DNA of 64,000 nt from assembly GCA_929200315.1 (NCBI GenBank), contig CAKMZB010000003.1:39658-103657 (forward strand), written 5' to 3'. Position 1 is the first letter of the stretch, and each line of letters begins with the position of its first letter. A program made the position numbers and the translations under genes. The DNA comes from an uncultured Alphaproteobacteria bacterium. GTDB taxonomy: Bacteria > Pseudomonadota > Alphaproteobacteria > Rhizobiales > Rhizobiaceae. The notes under the pieces were generated by a model. That model worked only from the letters and a program-made list of their open reading frames with translations, had not been told where the DNA came from and ran no database searches. Positions 1 to 8,495 of the stretch are shown one piece after another.

Positions 1-234
1 CACCGGGAGCCATCGGCTTGTCGCCGTCCTCAGCCAACCGCTCCACTTCCGCCGCGTGCCATGCACCTTCCGCCATGAAGCCGGCAGCATTTTCATGCTT
101 CGTCAGATGAAAGCTCACCCCCGCCTCATCGAGCGCCCCCATTAGCGCCAACACCTCACCTCCAGGGATGCCAAAGGACACACGACTGCCCGCTTCGGCC
201 AACCGCTTCGCGATGATCTCGGCGCCCGTCATGT
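1..234 (-). CDS. thiamine pyrophosphate-dependent enzyme, N-terminal fragment
   Basis: The complement encodes the first 78 residues of a TPP-dependent enzyme of the acetolactate synthase/benzoylformate decarboxylase type; the rest lies outside the window. The PYR-domain start is visible: 'MTGAEIIAKRLAEAG', then 'FGIPGGEVL', then 'TKHENAAGFMAEGAWHA', which contains the conserved Glu that activates the cofactor. Family members usually continue directly with a 'TGxPG' turn after the Trp-His; here about 14 charged residues (starting AEVERLAEDG) come first, which is unusual. The ATG is at 232-234. The exact substrate cannot be told from this fragment. Confidence 0.8.
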
Positions 235-378
235 TCTCAGCGCCTCTGCACATTGCAGGTTTCGGGTGGACAGAGCGGCGCTGTCGATTTGCTGTATCAT
301 GACTTATTTTGCTCTCCTGCTGGGAGCCAAAGCCATGCAGCAAAGCCCCGCCCCCGCGCAAGAGATTGGAGAACGCTC

Positions 379-1047
379 ATGAGAAAACCCGGCACCTATA
401 CAGCCCTTGAAGACCTTGGCCGTGTCCGTCTCTCACGCCATTTCTTCATGCGCAATTTCCTCCATTCAGAAATCGCCAATTTCTACGGCCGCCCCAACAT
501 CCCCGATGATCCTGATCTTGCTATTGCCGCGGGCAAGCAGCTCTGCGCCCAATTGCTGGATCCGCTGGTGGAAACCTTCGGCCCCATTGAAATCCGCTCC
601 GGCTTTCGCTCCTGCGAGCTCAACCATTTTGGCGCCACGGAGGTGAAACCGCAGAAATGCTCACGCAACGAAGTGAATTTCGGCGGCCATATCTGGGACC
701 GGCGAGACAAGGACGGGCATATGGGGGCCACCGTCTCCGTAGTGATCCCCTGGTTTGCCGACCAATACGGGGCGGGGCGCGATTGGCGGGACCTGGCCTG
801 GTGGATTTACGACCATCTGCCCCATGCCGAACAGTGCTACTTTCCTAAGCGGGCAGCCTTCAACATCCAATGGCACGAGGCCGCGCCGAAGGACATCTAC
901 TCCTACATCAAGCCCCGCGGCCTGCTGCTAAGGGCGGGCAAGGAGCCAAAGGAAGACCTCGCCACACGACAAAGGCGTTATGCCGACTTCCCACCGTTCC
1001 GAGGCATCACCTATCCGCCGCTATCGGTGAAATGGCATGCTGATTAG
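379..1047 (+). CDS. hypothetical protein, peptidase M15-like
   Basis: This 222-residue protein starts with 'LSRHFFMRNFLHSE' and later has 'LLDPLVETFGPIEIRSGFRS', a pattern typical of the M15/hedgehog (D-Ala-D-Ala carboxypeptidase-like) fold. Candidate metal ligands are His in 'GGHIWD', Asp in 'KDGHMGA' and His in 'IQWHEA', but I cannot align them with certainty. No signal peptide is visible, so it may be cytoplasmic or phage-like. An upstream in-frame start at 253 exists, but the ATG at 379 has a GGAG-type site just before it and removes a low-complexity leader. A catalytic role is inference. Confidence 0.65.
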   Translation: MRKPGTYTALEDLGRVRLSRHFFMRNFLHSEIANFYGRPNIPDDPDLAIAAGKQLCAQLLDPLVETFGPIEIRSGFRSCELNHFGATEVKPQKCSRNEVNFGGHIWDRRDKDGHMGATVSVVIPWFADQYGAGRDWRDLAWWIYDHLPHAEQCYFPKRAAFNIQWHEAAPKDIYSYIKPRGLLLRAGKEPKEDLATRQRRYADFPPFRGITYPPLSVKWHAD

Positions 1048-1101
1048 ACAGCGCAAAACGCGCTCCGGTTGGGCCGAAACGCGCTTTTCGAAAAAGTCGA
1101 T

Positions 1102-1117
1102 AAAAAGCCGAAAGGCT
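1102..1117 (-). terminator. Rho-independent terminator of rpmE
   Basis: Read on the minus strand, the sequence is an AGCC-TTTC-GGCT hairpin followed by a T run. It lies 5 bases past the rpmE stop codon, which is where a terminator for this single-gene unit would be expected. A second T run follows shortly after. Confidence 0.7.
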
Positions 1118-1122
1118 GGGGC

Positions 1123-1344
1123 TTAGATGCCCAGGCCGCCGAACTTCTTGTTGAACTTAGAGACGCGACCGTCGCGGTCAAGCATCTGGCCGCCACCACC
1201 GGTCCAGGCCGGGTGGGACGTCGGGTCAACGTCGAGGTTCAGCGTATCGCCCTCGCTGCCCCAGGTGGAGCGGGTCTCGTATTCGGTACCGTCGGTCATC
1301 ACCACTTTGATGGTGTGATAATCGGGATGGATATCAGCTTTCAT
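1123..1344 (-). CDS. rpmE: 50S ribosomal protein L31
   Basis: The 73-residue product begins '[10 protein letters not shown]' and contains 'TRSTWGSEG' and 'HPAWTG', the family signature of bacterial L31, a large-subunit protein at the subunit interface. It has no cysteines, so it is the zinc-free (C-minus) form. It is transcribed alone on the minus strand, ends with a clear hairpin terminator, and diverges from the ABC exporter gene downstream of 1434. Confidence 0.97.
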   Translation of the reverse strand: MKADIHPDYHTIKVVMTDGTEYETRSTWGSEGDTLNLDVDPTSHPAWTGGGGQMLDRDGRVSKFNKKFGGLGI

Positions 1345-1433
1345 GGAAGTGTTTCCGTCTACTCGGCTACGAATGAGCGCTTCAGACGCTCCCGTAAGCT
1401 ACGGTGTGTTGAAATTGTGTATCTTGCGGCGGG

Positions 1434-3338
1434 ATGCAGCGCGCATCTTCCGCTCGCTCGCCGGAGCCTATACATGAGCACCGACGAGGGCACAAGAAGG
1501 CGCTTCATTCAAGCGACGCCACGCATTTGAGCGATACGAACTCCAGAACCGAGACTGAAGCCGAGGCCGCAAAGCGCAGCGCCCGCAGCTTGCGCCCACT
1601 CGCACGTATCCTGCCCTATATGCTGCGATACAAAGCCCGACTGGCGGCTGCGATCTTCTTTCTGGCTGTCGCAGCACTGGCAACCCTCTCGCTGCCCTAT
1701 GCCGTCCAGTCGATGATCGACAATGGTTTTGTGAATGCCGACAGCGAATTCGTGAACACCTACTTCTACGCCCTCTTCGGCGTGGTGGCTTTGCTCGCGG
1801 TCTCCAGCGCGGCACGGTATTATTTCGTCATCTGGCTGGGAGAGCGGGTGGTTGCGGACCTTCGAGCTGATGTCTTCGCTCATATCACGCGCCTCTCCGC
1901 CTCATTCTTTGACACGGCGAAGACCGGTGAACTGATCTCACGGCTGACGGCGGACACGGTTCAGATCAAGTCCGTTGCAGGGGCGACGGCCTCCATGGCT
2001 CTGCGCAATGTCGTTCTTATCATCGGTGCGATTGTCGGGATGATCCTGACCGCACCGGGGCTCTCGCTCATTGTGCTGGTGGTTATCCCGTCGATCATCT
2101 TGCCCATCTTCGCCTTCGGAAGGAACGTGCGGCGCAAGTCCCGCCTTGCCCAGGACGAACTCGCCAACGCCACGGCTTATGCCTCAGAGGCGATTTCCTC
2201 GGTGAAAACGCTGCAATCCTTCACGCAGGAAGCCAGCGCGAGCAAGCGCTTTGGCAGAGCGGTGGAGAAGGCCTTTGAAGCCGCACGCTCGTCCATTATG
2301 GCGCGATCCTTCCTCACGGCCTTCGCAATCTTCACCGTGGCGTCTTCCGTGGTTGCGGTTCTATGGGTCGGCGCGGATTTGGTGCTCACCGGCGAGATGA
2401 CGCCGGGGCTGCTCAGCCGCTTTATCATCTTTGCCATCATGGCCGCCGGGGCGCTTGGCGCATTGTCTGAGGTCTGGGGGGAAATTTCGTTGGCCGCGGG
2501 CGCCGCAGAGCGATTGACCGAGCTGCTGGCCACAGAGCCGGACGTTGCCGACCCCACAAACCCGGCTGCTTTACCGGAGCCTGCGCGGGGAACCGTTGCC
2601 TTCAAGAACACGGCCTTCGCCTACCCAACCCGACCCGACGCCCCCATCGTCGCCGGGCTCGATCTTGACGTGAAGGCGGGGGAGACCGTCGCTCTGGTCG
2701 GCGCGTCGGGGGCAGGCAAATCCACCGTCCTCAACCTCATCGCCCGTTTCTACGACCCGTCCTCCGGCGCAGTAGTGGTGGACGGTGTCGATGTGCGCGA
2801 AGCCAATCTGGCTGCTCTTCGCAAGCGCATGGCCTTGGTACCACAAGACACTGTGATCTTCGCTATGAGTGCGGCGGATAACATTCGCTTTGGCCGCCCC
2901 GATGCAAGCGATCACGAGGTGCGCCAGGCTGCCAAACTCGCTTTGGCCGACGACTTTATCAAAGCTATGCAGAACGGCTATGAGACGATTGTCGGCGAAC
3001 GCGGCGTCACACTTTCAGGCGGCCAGCGCCAGCGCATTGCCATTGCCCGCGCAATTCTGAAAAACGCCCCACTCCTGCTGCTGGATGAGGCGACCAGCGC
3101 CCTCGATGCCGAGAGCGAAACCCTTGTGCAAAAGGCGCTGGAAGGACTGATGGAAGGTCGCACCACCATCGTCATCGCCCACCGCCTCGCAACCGTGCTG
3201 AAGGCAGACCGGATTGTGGTGATGGATGCGGGACGGATCGTCGAAGAAGGCACCCATGGCGAGCTTGTCGCCAAGGGTGGTATCTATGCGCGGCTTGCCA
3301 AACTCCAGTTCGACGACCAACTCGACGCAGCCGAATAG
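1434..3338 (+). CDS. ABC exporter, fused permease and ATPase (MsbA/LmrA type)
   Basis: A half-transporter with an N-terminal six-helix exporter domain and a C-terminal ATPase. Walker A 'GASGAGKST' is near residue 422, the signature 'LSGGQRQRIAIARA' near 526, Walker B 'LLLLDEA' just after, and the H-loop in 'IVIAHRLATV'. It should work as a homodimer in the inner membrane and export a lipid or drug. The first 31 residues (Arg/His-rich) look like read-through of non-coding DNA; a TTG at 1527 giving 'LSDTNSRTETEAEA' is an attractive alternative start, though neither has a good ribosome binding site. The substrate is unknown. Confidence 0.9.
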   Translation: MQRASSARSPEPIHEHRRGHKKALHSSDATHLSDTNSRTETEAEAAKRSARSLRPLARILPYMLRYKARLAAAIFFLAVAALATLSLPYAVQSMIDNGFVNADSEFVNTYFYALFGVVALLAVSSAARYYFVIWLGERVVADLRADVFAHITRLSASFFDTAKTGELISRLTADTVQIKSVAGATASMALRNVVLIIGAIVGMILTAPGLSLIVLVVIPSIILPIFAFGRNVRRKSRLAQDELANATAYASEAISSVKTLQSFTQEASASKRFGRAVEKAFEAARSSIMARSFLTAFAIFTVASSVVAVLWVGADLVLTGEMTPGLLSRFIIFAIMAAGALGALSEVWGEISLAAGAAERLTELLATEPDVADPTNPAALPEPARGTVAFKNTAFAYPTRPDAPIVAGLDLDVKAGETVALVGASGAGKSTVLNLIARFYDPSSGAVVVDGVDVREANLAALRKRMALVPQDTVIFAMSAADNIRFGRPDASDHEVRQAAKLALADDFIKAMQNGYETIVGERGVTLSGGQRQRIAIARAILKNAPLLLLDEATSALDAESETLVQKALEGLMEGRTTIVIAHRLATVLKADRIVVMDAGRIVEEGTHGELVAKGGIYARLAKLQFDDQLDAAE

Positions 3339-3356
3339 GCGCTAAAATCCGCGCTT

Positions 3357-4385
3357 CTACTTCTCGGTAAGTTTCAACTCGATGCGCCGGTTCCGGTCGC
3401 GCGCTTCCTGCGTGTCTTCGAGGTCAAGCGGCTGAAATTCGCCAAAGCCTGCAGCCACCAACCGGTTGGCCGGCACACCCTCTTCAATGAGATATTTCAC
3501 CACCGATGTGGCGCGACCTGAGGACAATTCCCAATTGTCGCGGAAGCGACCGGTGCCTGAAAGGGGGATGTCGTCGGTGTGGCCGTCCACCCGCAACACC
3601 CAGTCAATCTCTTCAGGAATTTCGCCGCCAAGCTGAATCAACGCGCGAGCGAGTTTGGCCATTTCTTCCAAACCATCCACATTCAAGACGGCGCTGCCGG
3701 AGGGAAAGAGAACTTCCGACTGGAAGACAAAGCGGTCACCGACAATGCGCACATCATCGCGCCCGCCAAGAATGTCGCGCAACCGGCCAAAGAAGTCCGA
3801 ACGGAAGCGGTTCAGCTCCTGTACCCGTTGGGCGAGCGCCACGTTGAGGCGGCGGCCGAGATCGGCAATGCGGGTGGAGGATTCACGCTCCTTGGATTCA
3901 GAGGCGTCAAGGGCATCTTCAAGAGCTGCGATCTGGCGGCGGAGCGCGGAGATCTGCTGGTTGAGGAGTGTCACCTGGCTAAGTGCCCGCTGGGAGACCT
4001 GCTGTTCTTCATCGAGCTGACCGGCAAGAGCGCCGGCGCGCTCCTCCGCAGCGCCCGCCGCACCTGCACCGGACGCCAGCAAGTCCTGCAGGCGTGAGCG
4101 TTCAGTGTCTGCCACCGAGAGGCTGGATGTGAGCGAACTGAGCTGGTCTTCAAGGTCTTGTTTGGAGGACTGTTCCAGCGCCAGGAGCTGCGTCAATTCA
4201 TTAATCTGGCTGTTTAGCCGATCGAGCACCGTATCTTTGCCGGTGATTTCCTGGCTCAGCAGAAACTGCGCCAGCACGAAGACCGACAACAGGAACATGA
4301 TGGCGAGAAGGAGAGTCGAGAGAGCATCGACAAAGCCTGGCCAATAATCGACCCCGGCGTGGCGACCCTTGCGCGAAAGCGCCAT
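3357..4385 (-). CDS. OmpA/MotB-like peptidoglycan-binding motor stator partner
   Basis: This 342-residue protein has a MotB-like plan. A short cytoplasmic N-terminus with 'DYWPGFVDALSTLLLAIMFL' leads into one membrane helix (about residues 14-45, carrying an Asp that could relay protons). A coiled coil follows (about 50-190, heptads such as 'LNQQISALRRQIAALEDAL'), and then a C-terminal OmpA domain with 'GHTDDIPLSGTGRFRDNWEL' and 'RNRRIELKL' that should bind peptidoglycan. It lies 3 bp after the ExbB-like gene, so the two are surely co-transcribed. There are no flagellar neighbours. What the pair drives is unknown. Confidence 0.85.
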   Translation of the reverse strand: MALSRKGRHAGVDYWPGFVDALSTLLLAIMFLLSVFVLAQFLLSQEITGKDTVLDRLNSQINELTQLLALEQSSKQDLEDQLSSLTSSLSVADTERSRLQDLLASGAGAAGAAEERAGALAGQLDEEQQVSQRALSQVTLLNQQISALRRQIAALEDALDASESKERESSTRIADLGRRLNVALAQRVQELNRFRSDFFGRLRDILGGRDDVRIVGDRFVFQSEVLFPSGSAVLNVDGLEEMAKLARALIQLGGEIPEEIDWVLRVDGHTDDIPLSGTGRFRDNWELSSGRATSVVKYLIEEGVPANRLVAAGFGEFQPLDLEDTQEARDRNRRIELKLTEK

Positions 4386-4388
4386 GAC

Positions 4389-5375
4389 CTATTCCCCACC
4401 CTTCTTGCCAGTGTCACCGAGCTTCGTGTTGAGCTGTTCTAAAAGAACCTTCACGTCCTTTTGGCTTTCGCTTTGAGTTTCCACCCAATCGCGGATGAGC
4501 TGTTGCTCGGAGCGCATGTGTTTGACGAGACCCTGAATGCCCTCAGCAAGGCTTGCCATGGCAGCCGTCGTGCGATTGCCACCGCCGCCTTCGCGCACCT
4601 GCGCCACCAAGCGCTCCATTGCTTCAGAAACATCACCGCCGCCAGCGCCAACCGCTGCCGCATCACTGGTAACGTCCGTGACGGTCGTCAGCCAGTTTTC
4701 AAGTTCAAGATAAAAGCGGTTCTGCGCCTGACCCGATTGAAGGTCGAGGAAGCCAAGTACGAGCGAACCTGCAAGACCAAAGAGTGATGATGAGAACGCC
4801 GTCCCCATACCGTCGAGCGGAGATTGGAGGCCGCTTATCACCGCCTCCAGAATATCAGAGGAAGCCCCCGAACGCGTATCAAGGGAACCGATCGTCTCGC
4901 CAATCGATCCGATGGTCAAAAGCAGTCCCCAAAACGTTCCCAGCAGGCCGAGAAAGACGAGGAGCGAGATGAGGTAGCGGGAAATGTCACGCCGTTCGTC
5001 CAGCCGGTTGCCAATGGAATCAAGTATGGATTGCAGCGCGCCAGCAGTAAGCGTCTTACCCTCGGCGCGCTCGCCCAGCAGCGTTGCCATTGGCGCAAGC
5101 AGCACCGGATTGCGGTCTTTGCCATCGCCGGTACGGAACGTGTTGACCCAAGCCACTTCCGGCATCAGCCGAATGACCTGAAGAAAGGCGAGCACAACAC
5201 CAACCAGCAACACACCCAGAATTAGGCCGTTCAACCCCGGGTTGGTGAGGAAGAATTCTGTGACCTGACGGTACAGGATGAAGCCCAGAAACGCGACGAG
5301 CGCCACGAAGACGAGCATCGAGAAAAGATAGACGCGCGGTGGCGACAGACGGTATGGATCATATGTGCGGGCCAA
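4389..5375 (-). CDS. MotA/TolQ/ExbB-like proton channel protein
   Basis: The 328-residue protein has two N-terminal membrane helices (about 15-37 and 47-68), a cytoplasmic loop, and the MotA/ExbB core helices around 133-155 ('LLGTFWGLLLTIG', the family signature) and 193-212 ('GMGTAFSSSLFGLAGSLVLG'). The C-terminal tail is cytoplasmic and helical. With the OmpA-like partner 3 bp downstream it should form an inner-membrane proton-driven complex. No TolA/TolB/TonB or flagellar genes are nearby. Pairs of this kind are conserved in rhizobial genomes without an assigned role (family knowledge, not tested here). Confidence 0.85.
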   Translation of the reverse strand: MARTYDPYRLSPPRVYLFSMLVFVALVAFLGFILYRQVTEFFLTNPGLNGLILGVLLVGVVLAFLQVIRLMPEVAWVNTFRTGDGKDRNPVLLAPMATLLGERAEGKTLTAGALQSILDSIGNRLDERRDISRYLISLLVFLGLLGTFWGLLLTIGSIGETIGSLDTRSGASSDILEAVISGLQSPLDGMGTAFSSSLFGLAGSLVLGFLDLQSGQAQNRFYLELENWLTTVTDVTSDAAAVGAGGGDVSEAMERLVAQVREGGGGNRTTAAMASLAEGIQGLVKHMRSEQQLIRDWVETQSESQKDVKVLLEQLNTKLGDTGKKGGE

Positions 5376-5463
5376 GAGTGCTCTCTCCCAAATTCACTGC
5401 GCGCTAATGCGCTGGCCGGATCATTGTGGCGATCATGTAGCACAAGAGTGTGAATAAAAAGAC

Positions 5464-6348
5464 TTAAGAGGCGTTCTGCTCTTCGGCGTCTTTTTCCGCC
5501 GCCTCTCTGGCTCGCTCCTCGGCACGAACCAGATGCGGTTGCTGGGAGACGAGATTGTCGGGGAGCGGGGCGGTGGCGATCTCCTTGAGTTGCTTGTAGA
5601 CCGCCTCGTTCCCGGCAACGATCCGTCCGGTTTCGTAGGCGGAAAGGTCGCGGTCGGGTTCGCCAACAAAACCGCCTGCCTCGCGGATGAGCAGCATTCC
5701 CGCCGCCATGTCCCAGGGATGAAGGCCTTCCTCAAAATAACCGTCGAACCGGCCCGCAGCGATCCAGGCGAGGTTCAAAGCCGCCGAACCGGTGGCCCGC
5801 AGGCCCGCGACCTTGCTCATGATATCGCGTTGGCGAAAGAGCGAAGCGCCATGGCCGCGCCGGTTGAGCGCGGGAACGCCGGTGGCAATAAGGCAATCTT
5901 CCAGCCGGTCACGCGCAGAAACACGCATCCGGCGATCATTCACGAAAGCACCGCGGCCTTTCTCGGCCGTGAAAAGTTCCTCCGAGGCTGGATTGTAGAT
6001 CGCAGCGGCAATCAGCTCGCCACGCCGCTCCAACGCAAGGGAGACGGCGAAAAGCGGCACGCCGTGGAGATAATTGGTGGTCCCGTCCAGCGGGTCGATG
6101 ATCCAACGGTGCTCGGAGCCTGTCTCAATTTCCCCGCCCTCTTCCATCAAGAAGGAATAGCCGGGCCGCGCCTTGTGCAGCGCCTCGCGTAGGGCCTTTT
6201 CCGCTTTTGTGTCCGCCTCAGAGACGAAATCTGCCGGTCCCTTGATGGAGACCTGGAGGTTTTCCAGTTCGTTAAAATCGCGCGTCAGGGAGCGGCCTGC
6301 CTTGGATACGGCGGCGACCATGACGTTCATGAGAGCGGAGCGGGCCAT
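5464..6348 (-). CDS. suhB: inositol monophosphatase family protein (SuhB-like)
   Basis: A 294-residue magnesium-dependent phosphatase of the IMPase family. The metal site is complete: Glu in 'FLMEEGGEI' (about residue 70), 'WIIDPLDGTTN' (Asp 85 and 88) and 'WDMAAGMLLIREAGG' near the C-terminus. It would hydrolyse inositol-1-phosphate or a related sugar phosphate; in enterobacteria SuhB also acts in rRNA antitermination. An upstream GTG at 6393 adds 15 residues without a ribosome binding site; the ATG at 6348 has AGGA upstream and matches the usual 'MARSALMNVM' start. Gene symbol by family resemblance. Confidence 0.88.
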   Translation of the reverse strand: MARSALMNVMVAAVSKAGRSLTRDFNELENLQVSIKGPADFVSEADTKAEKALREALHKARPGYSFLMEEGGEIETGSEHRWIIDPLDGTTNYLHGVPLFAVSLALERRGELIAAAIYNPASEELFTAEKGRGAFVNDRRMRVSARDRLEDCLIATGVPALNRRGHGASLFRQRDIMSKVAGLRATGSAALNLAWIAAGRFDGYFEEGLHPWDMAAGMLLIREAGGFVGEPDRDLSAYETGRIVAGNEAVYKQLKEIATAPLPDNLVSQQPHLVRAEERAREAAEKDAEEQNAS

Positions 6349-6417
6349 CGGCGTCCAGTCCTGTTGGGGTAGAAAATAAGTACTTGCGGTCACTGCTAGG
6401 CGCTTGCGGCGCCCGCG

Positions 6418-7461
6418 TCACCCTCCCCCGAGCCGTTTGGCGGCTTCAAGCGCTCTTTTTCTGTCGATGTCGGACAAAGCGGCAAAGCGTGCGTCCATGG
6501 CGCTGTCGGCCAAGCCGGCGCGGCGGGCAAGGACGTGCCAGGCCCCCGCCATGACATCGCTCTGCTGAACGCCGTAGCCGGCGGCGTACATGCGCGCCAG
6601 GCGGTTTTGCGCCAGCACATTGCCCTGCGAAGCCGCGCGAGCGAACCAACTGAAAGCTTGTCTGGCATCAGCATCCTCCCCGGTGCGGTTGGCAAGCCAG
6701 GAGCCTAGTTCCACCTGGGCGGTGTCGAGCCCACGCTCTGCCGCTGCTCGCAGATGGACAAGCGCCTTTTCCTCATCGTTTACCGTGACGCCGCGGGCTT
6801 CGGAGTAAATATTGAAGAGCGCATAGTGGGCGTCGGCCACACCGGTTTCTGCGGCCTTCGCATAGAAGGGCAGAGCTTCTTTGAATCCGGCCCAGGTCGG
6901 GCGCTTGGCGGTGATGATCTGTGCCAGATTGAACGATGCGCGGCCGTGGCCTGCTTCCGCAGCCCTGCGCATGAAAATCTCGCCAGCTTCTTTGTTCTCG
7001 TCAACGCCGCTGCCTTGAAGCAAAAGATTCGCATAGGCGAATTGGGCTTCGCGGTTTCCAGCCTCAGCGGCAAAACCATACCACTGGGCGGCTTTTTTCA
7101 TATTCCGGGCAACGCCAAGGCCGTCGCGGTAAATTTCACCGATCAGCGTTTGCGCCACGGGGTCACCACTCTCCGCCCGCGGCAACGCCAGGGAAAGGGC
7201 GGTTAGAAAGTAGCCGCGCTGAAACGCGCCATAGGCAAGATCAGCGCCGGGATCGTCCTCGGGCTCTTTTTCAGCCTGTGCTTCGGCATCCTTACGGCGT
7301 TCGAAGGGAAGAATCAGCCCGTCCAGCTCCGGCCCCTCCACCTGTTCGGTGAAGGCCTTGGAGTTCTGCGCGTGGGACAGCGTGCCTGCTGCCAAGACGA
7401 TGGCGGCGGCGCAAAACAGGCTGCGCACGCCCTTACGCGCCCTCAGCAAAGGACGGAGCAT
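6418..7461 (-). CDS. secreted Sel1/TPR-repeat protein
   Basis: A 347-residue protein with an N-terminal signal peptide (hydrophobic 'LFCAAAIVLAAG' then SHA) and at least five Sel1-like repeats, for example 'AQTLIGEIYRDGLGVARNMK' and 'AQNRLARMYAAGYGVQQ'. Such repeats form a solenoid that binds other proteins; here it would sit in the periplasm. The start at 7461 lies inside the last codons of the upstream ThiE-like gene (29-bp overlap), suggesting co-translation. Longer in-frame extensions upstream lie antisense or out of frame in the ThiE-like gene and were dropped. Role unknown. Confidence 0.8.
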   Translation of the reverse strand: MLRPLLRARKGVRSLFCAAAIVLAAGTLSHAQNSKAFTEQVEGPELDGLILPFERRKDAEAQAEKEPEDDPGADLAYGAFQRGYFLTALSLALPRAESGDPVAQTLIGEIYRDGLGVARNMKKAAQWYGFAAEAGNREAQFAYANLLLQGSGVDENKEAGEIFMRRAAEAGHGRASFNLAQIITAKRPTWAGFKEALPFYAKAAETGVADAHYALFNIYSEARGVTVNDEEKALVHLRAAAERGLDTAQVELGSWLANRTGEDADARQAFSWFARAASQGNVLAQNRLARMYAAGYGVQQSDVMAGAWHVLARRAGLADSAMDARFAALSDIDRKRALEAAKRLGGG

Positions 7462-8143
7462 GCTCGTCCAAAAGGGCATTGGCCTTAACAACAGCATCGC
7501 GGGCATGGGTGGTGAGATCGTCATGAGACACGTCTGGTCCATCATCATGGCCAAAGATGGCCCGCCCCAAAGCAACAAAGTCACAACCCGTCATTGCAAC
7601 TTCAACGACACTGTCCACTTGCGTCCCACCCATGACGATGCAGGGCAGCTCCACCATCTGCGACCACCATTCCCCAAGCGCCACGGCCTTGGGGTCAGCG
7701 ACGTCGTGAGTATCTCCGCCAGGTTTGCCAAACATCAGGTAATCGGGATCCCGCTCGCCGATGACGAGGGCTGTATGCCGGGTTTTCACATTGGCAGCCC
7801 CAACCATCATTTTAGGCGTGAAGCGCTCAACAGCGTCAGCAATCGCGTCCCGATCCTGTCCCAATTGCAATCCGTCTGCACCAAGGCGGCCTGCGGTGCG
7901 GGTGTAGCCGGCAATGATAACGGCAACGCCCATGCCTTGCGCCAGTGGCACGAGGGGTTCGGCAAGGGGCGCGAAAGCCTCTTCAGCAAGCGTGCCTGGA
8001 GTGAGAATAAGGCTTGCCACATCCCCGCCAGAAAGGGCGGCGGCGAGCACGCTTTCAGCGCTATCGCCAAGATCCGTCAATTGGTCTGCCTCAAGAACGA
8101 GAACCAGACGGCAACGTTGGGGAATGATTGGGGCTTCCGGCAT
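7433..8143 (-). CDS. ThiE-like (thiamine phosphate synthase family) protein, divergent
   Basis: The 236-residue protein has the TIM-barrel outline of thiamine phosphate synthase: 'CRLVLVLEADQL' as strand 1, 'GRLGADGLQLGQ' matching the family's 'GADGVHLGQ', and a C-terminal phosphate-binding 'IVMGG'/'GCDFVALGRAIFG'. However, the family's 'QLRxK' motif is replaced by 'LILTPG', and the 'GxSxH' region reads 'GAANVKTRH'. Key substrate contacts may therefore be absent. No other thiamine genes or TPP riboswitch are seen nearby, so a true role in thiamine synthesis is doubtful. Start chosen at ATG 8143; 8179 is an alternative. Confidence 0.7.
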   Translation of the reverse strand: MPEAPIIPQRCRLVLVLEADQLTDLGDSAESVLAAALSGGDVASLILTPGTLAEEAFAPLAEPLVPLAQGMGVAVIIAGYTRTAGRLGADGLQLGQDRDAIADAVERFTPKMMVGAANVKTRHTALVIGERDPDYLMFGKPGGDTHDVADPKAVALGEWWSQMVELPCIVMGGTQVDSVVEVAMTGCDFVALGRAIFGHDDGPDVSHDDLTTHARDAVVKANALLDEHAPSFAEGA

Positions 8144-8224
8144 GGCCCATGCTCTAGGGCCGTGCTGCGGGTGCGGCAAGAGACTTTACGACAGTTACTT
8201 GGATGTGCCGGCAGATGCGCCCGT

Positions 8225-8395
8225 TTAAGAGCCCGACTGTAGCCGGGATATCTCGTCCTTCAGACGCAATTTGCGCTGCTTGATAGACTTCACTTCGCTG
8301 TCAGTGGCTGAAGGAGAGACAGAAAGATCGTGCAATCTGGTTTCGAGAGACCGGTGCCGGTCCTCCAACTGATTGATGTGAGACTCTATCGACAT
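8225..8395 (-). CDS. YdcH family protein (DUF465)
   Basis: A 56-residue, highly charged helical protein: 'MSIESHINQLEDRHRSLETR' followed by 'KQRKLRLKDEISRL'. This is the two-helix hairpin of the DUF465/YdcH family, whose function is not established. The ATG at 8395 is preceded by AGGAGG at a good distance, which decides against the longer start at 8413. It diverges from a second YdcH-like gene at 8496. Confidence 0.88.
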   Translation of the reverse strand: MSIESHINQLEDRHRSLETRLHDLSVSPSATDSEVKSIKQRKLRLKDEISRLQSGS

Positions 8396-8495
8396 AGGCC
8401 TATTCCTCCTCATCAGTGTGGTGTCAAAAGACTGTCATATGACGCCGTTCCTGTCGAGTTTCAGCGGTTGGCGTGGCAGCGGGCGTGGGATAGGT

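Noticed and set aside
3357-5375. Zorya-type defence system (ZorAB-like motor genes)
   Set aside because: The pair has the stator plan, but no ZorC/ZorD/ZorE-like genes are near and the neighbours are housekeeping genes; it fits a conserved envelope motor better.
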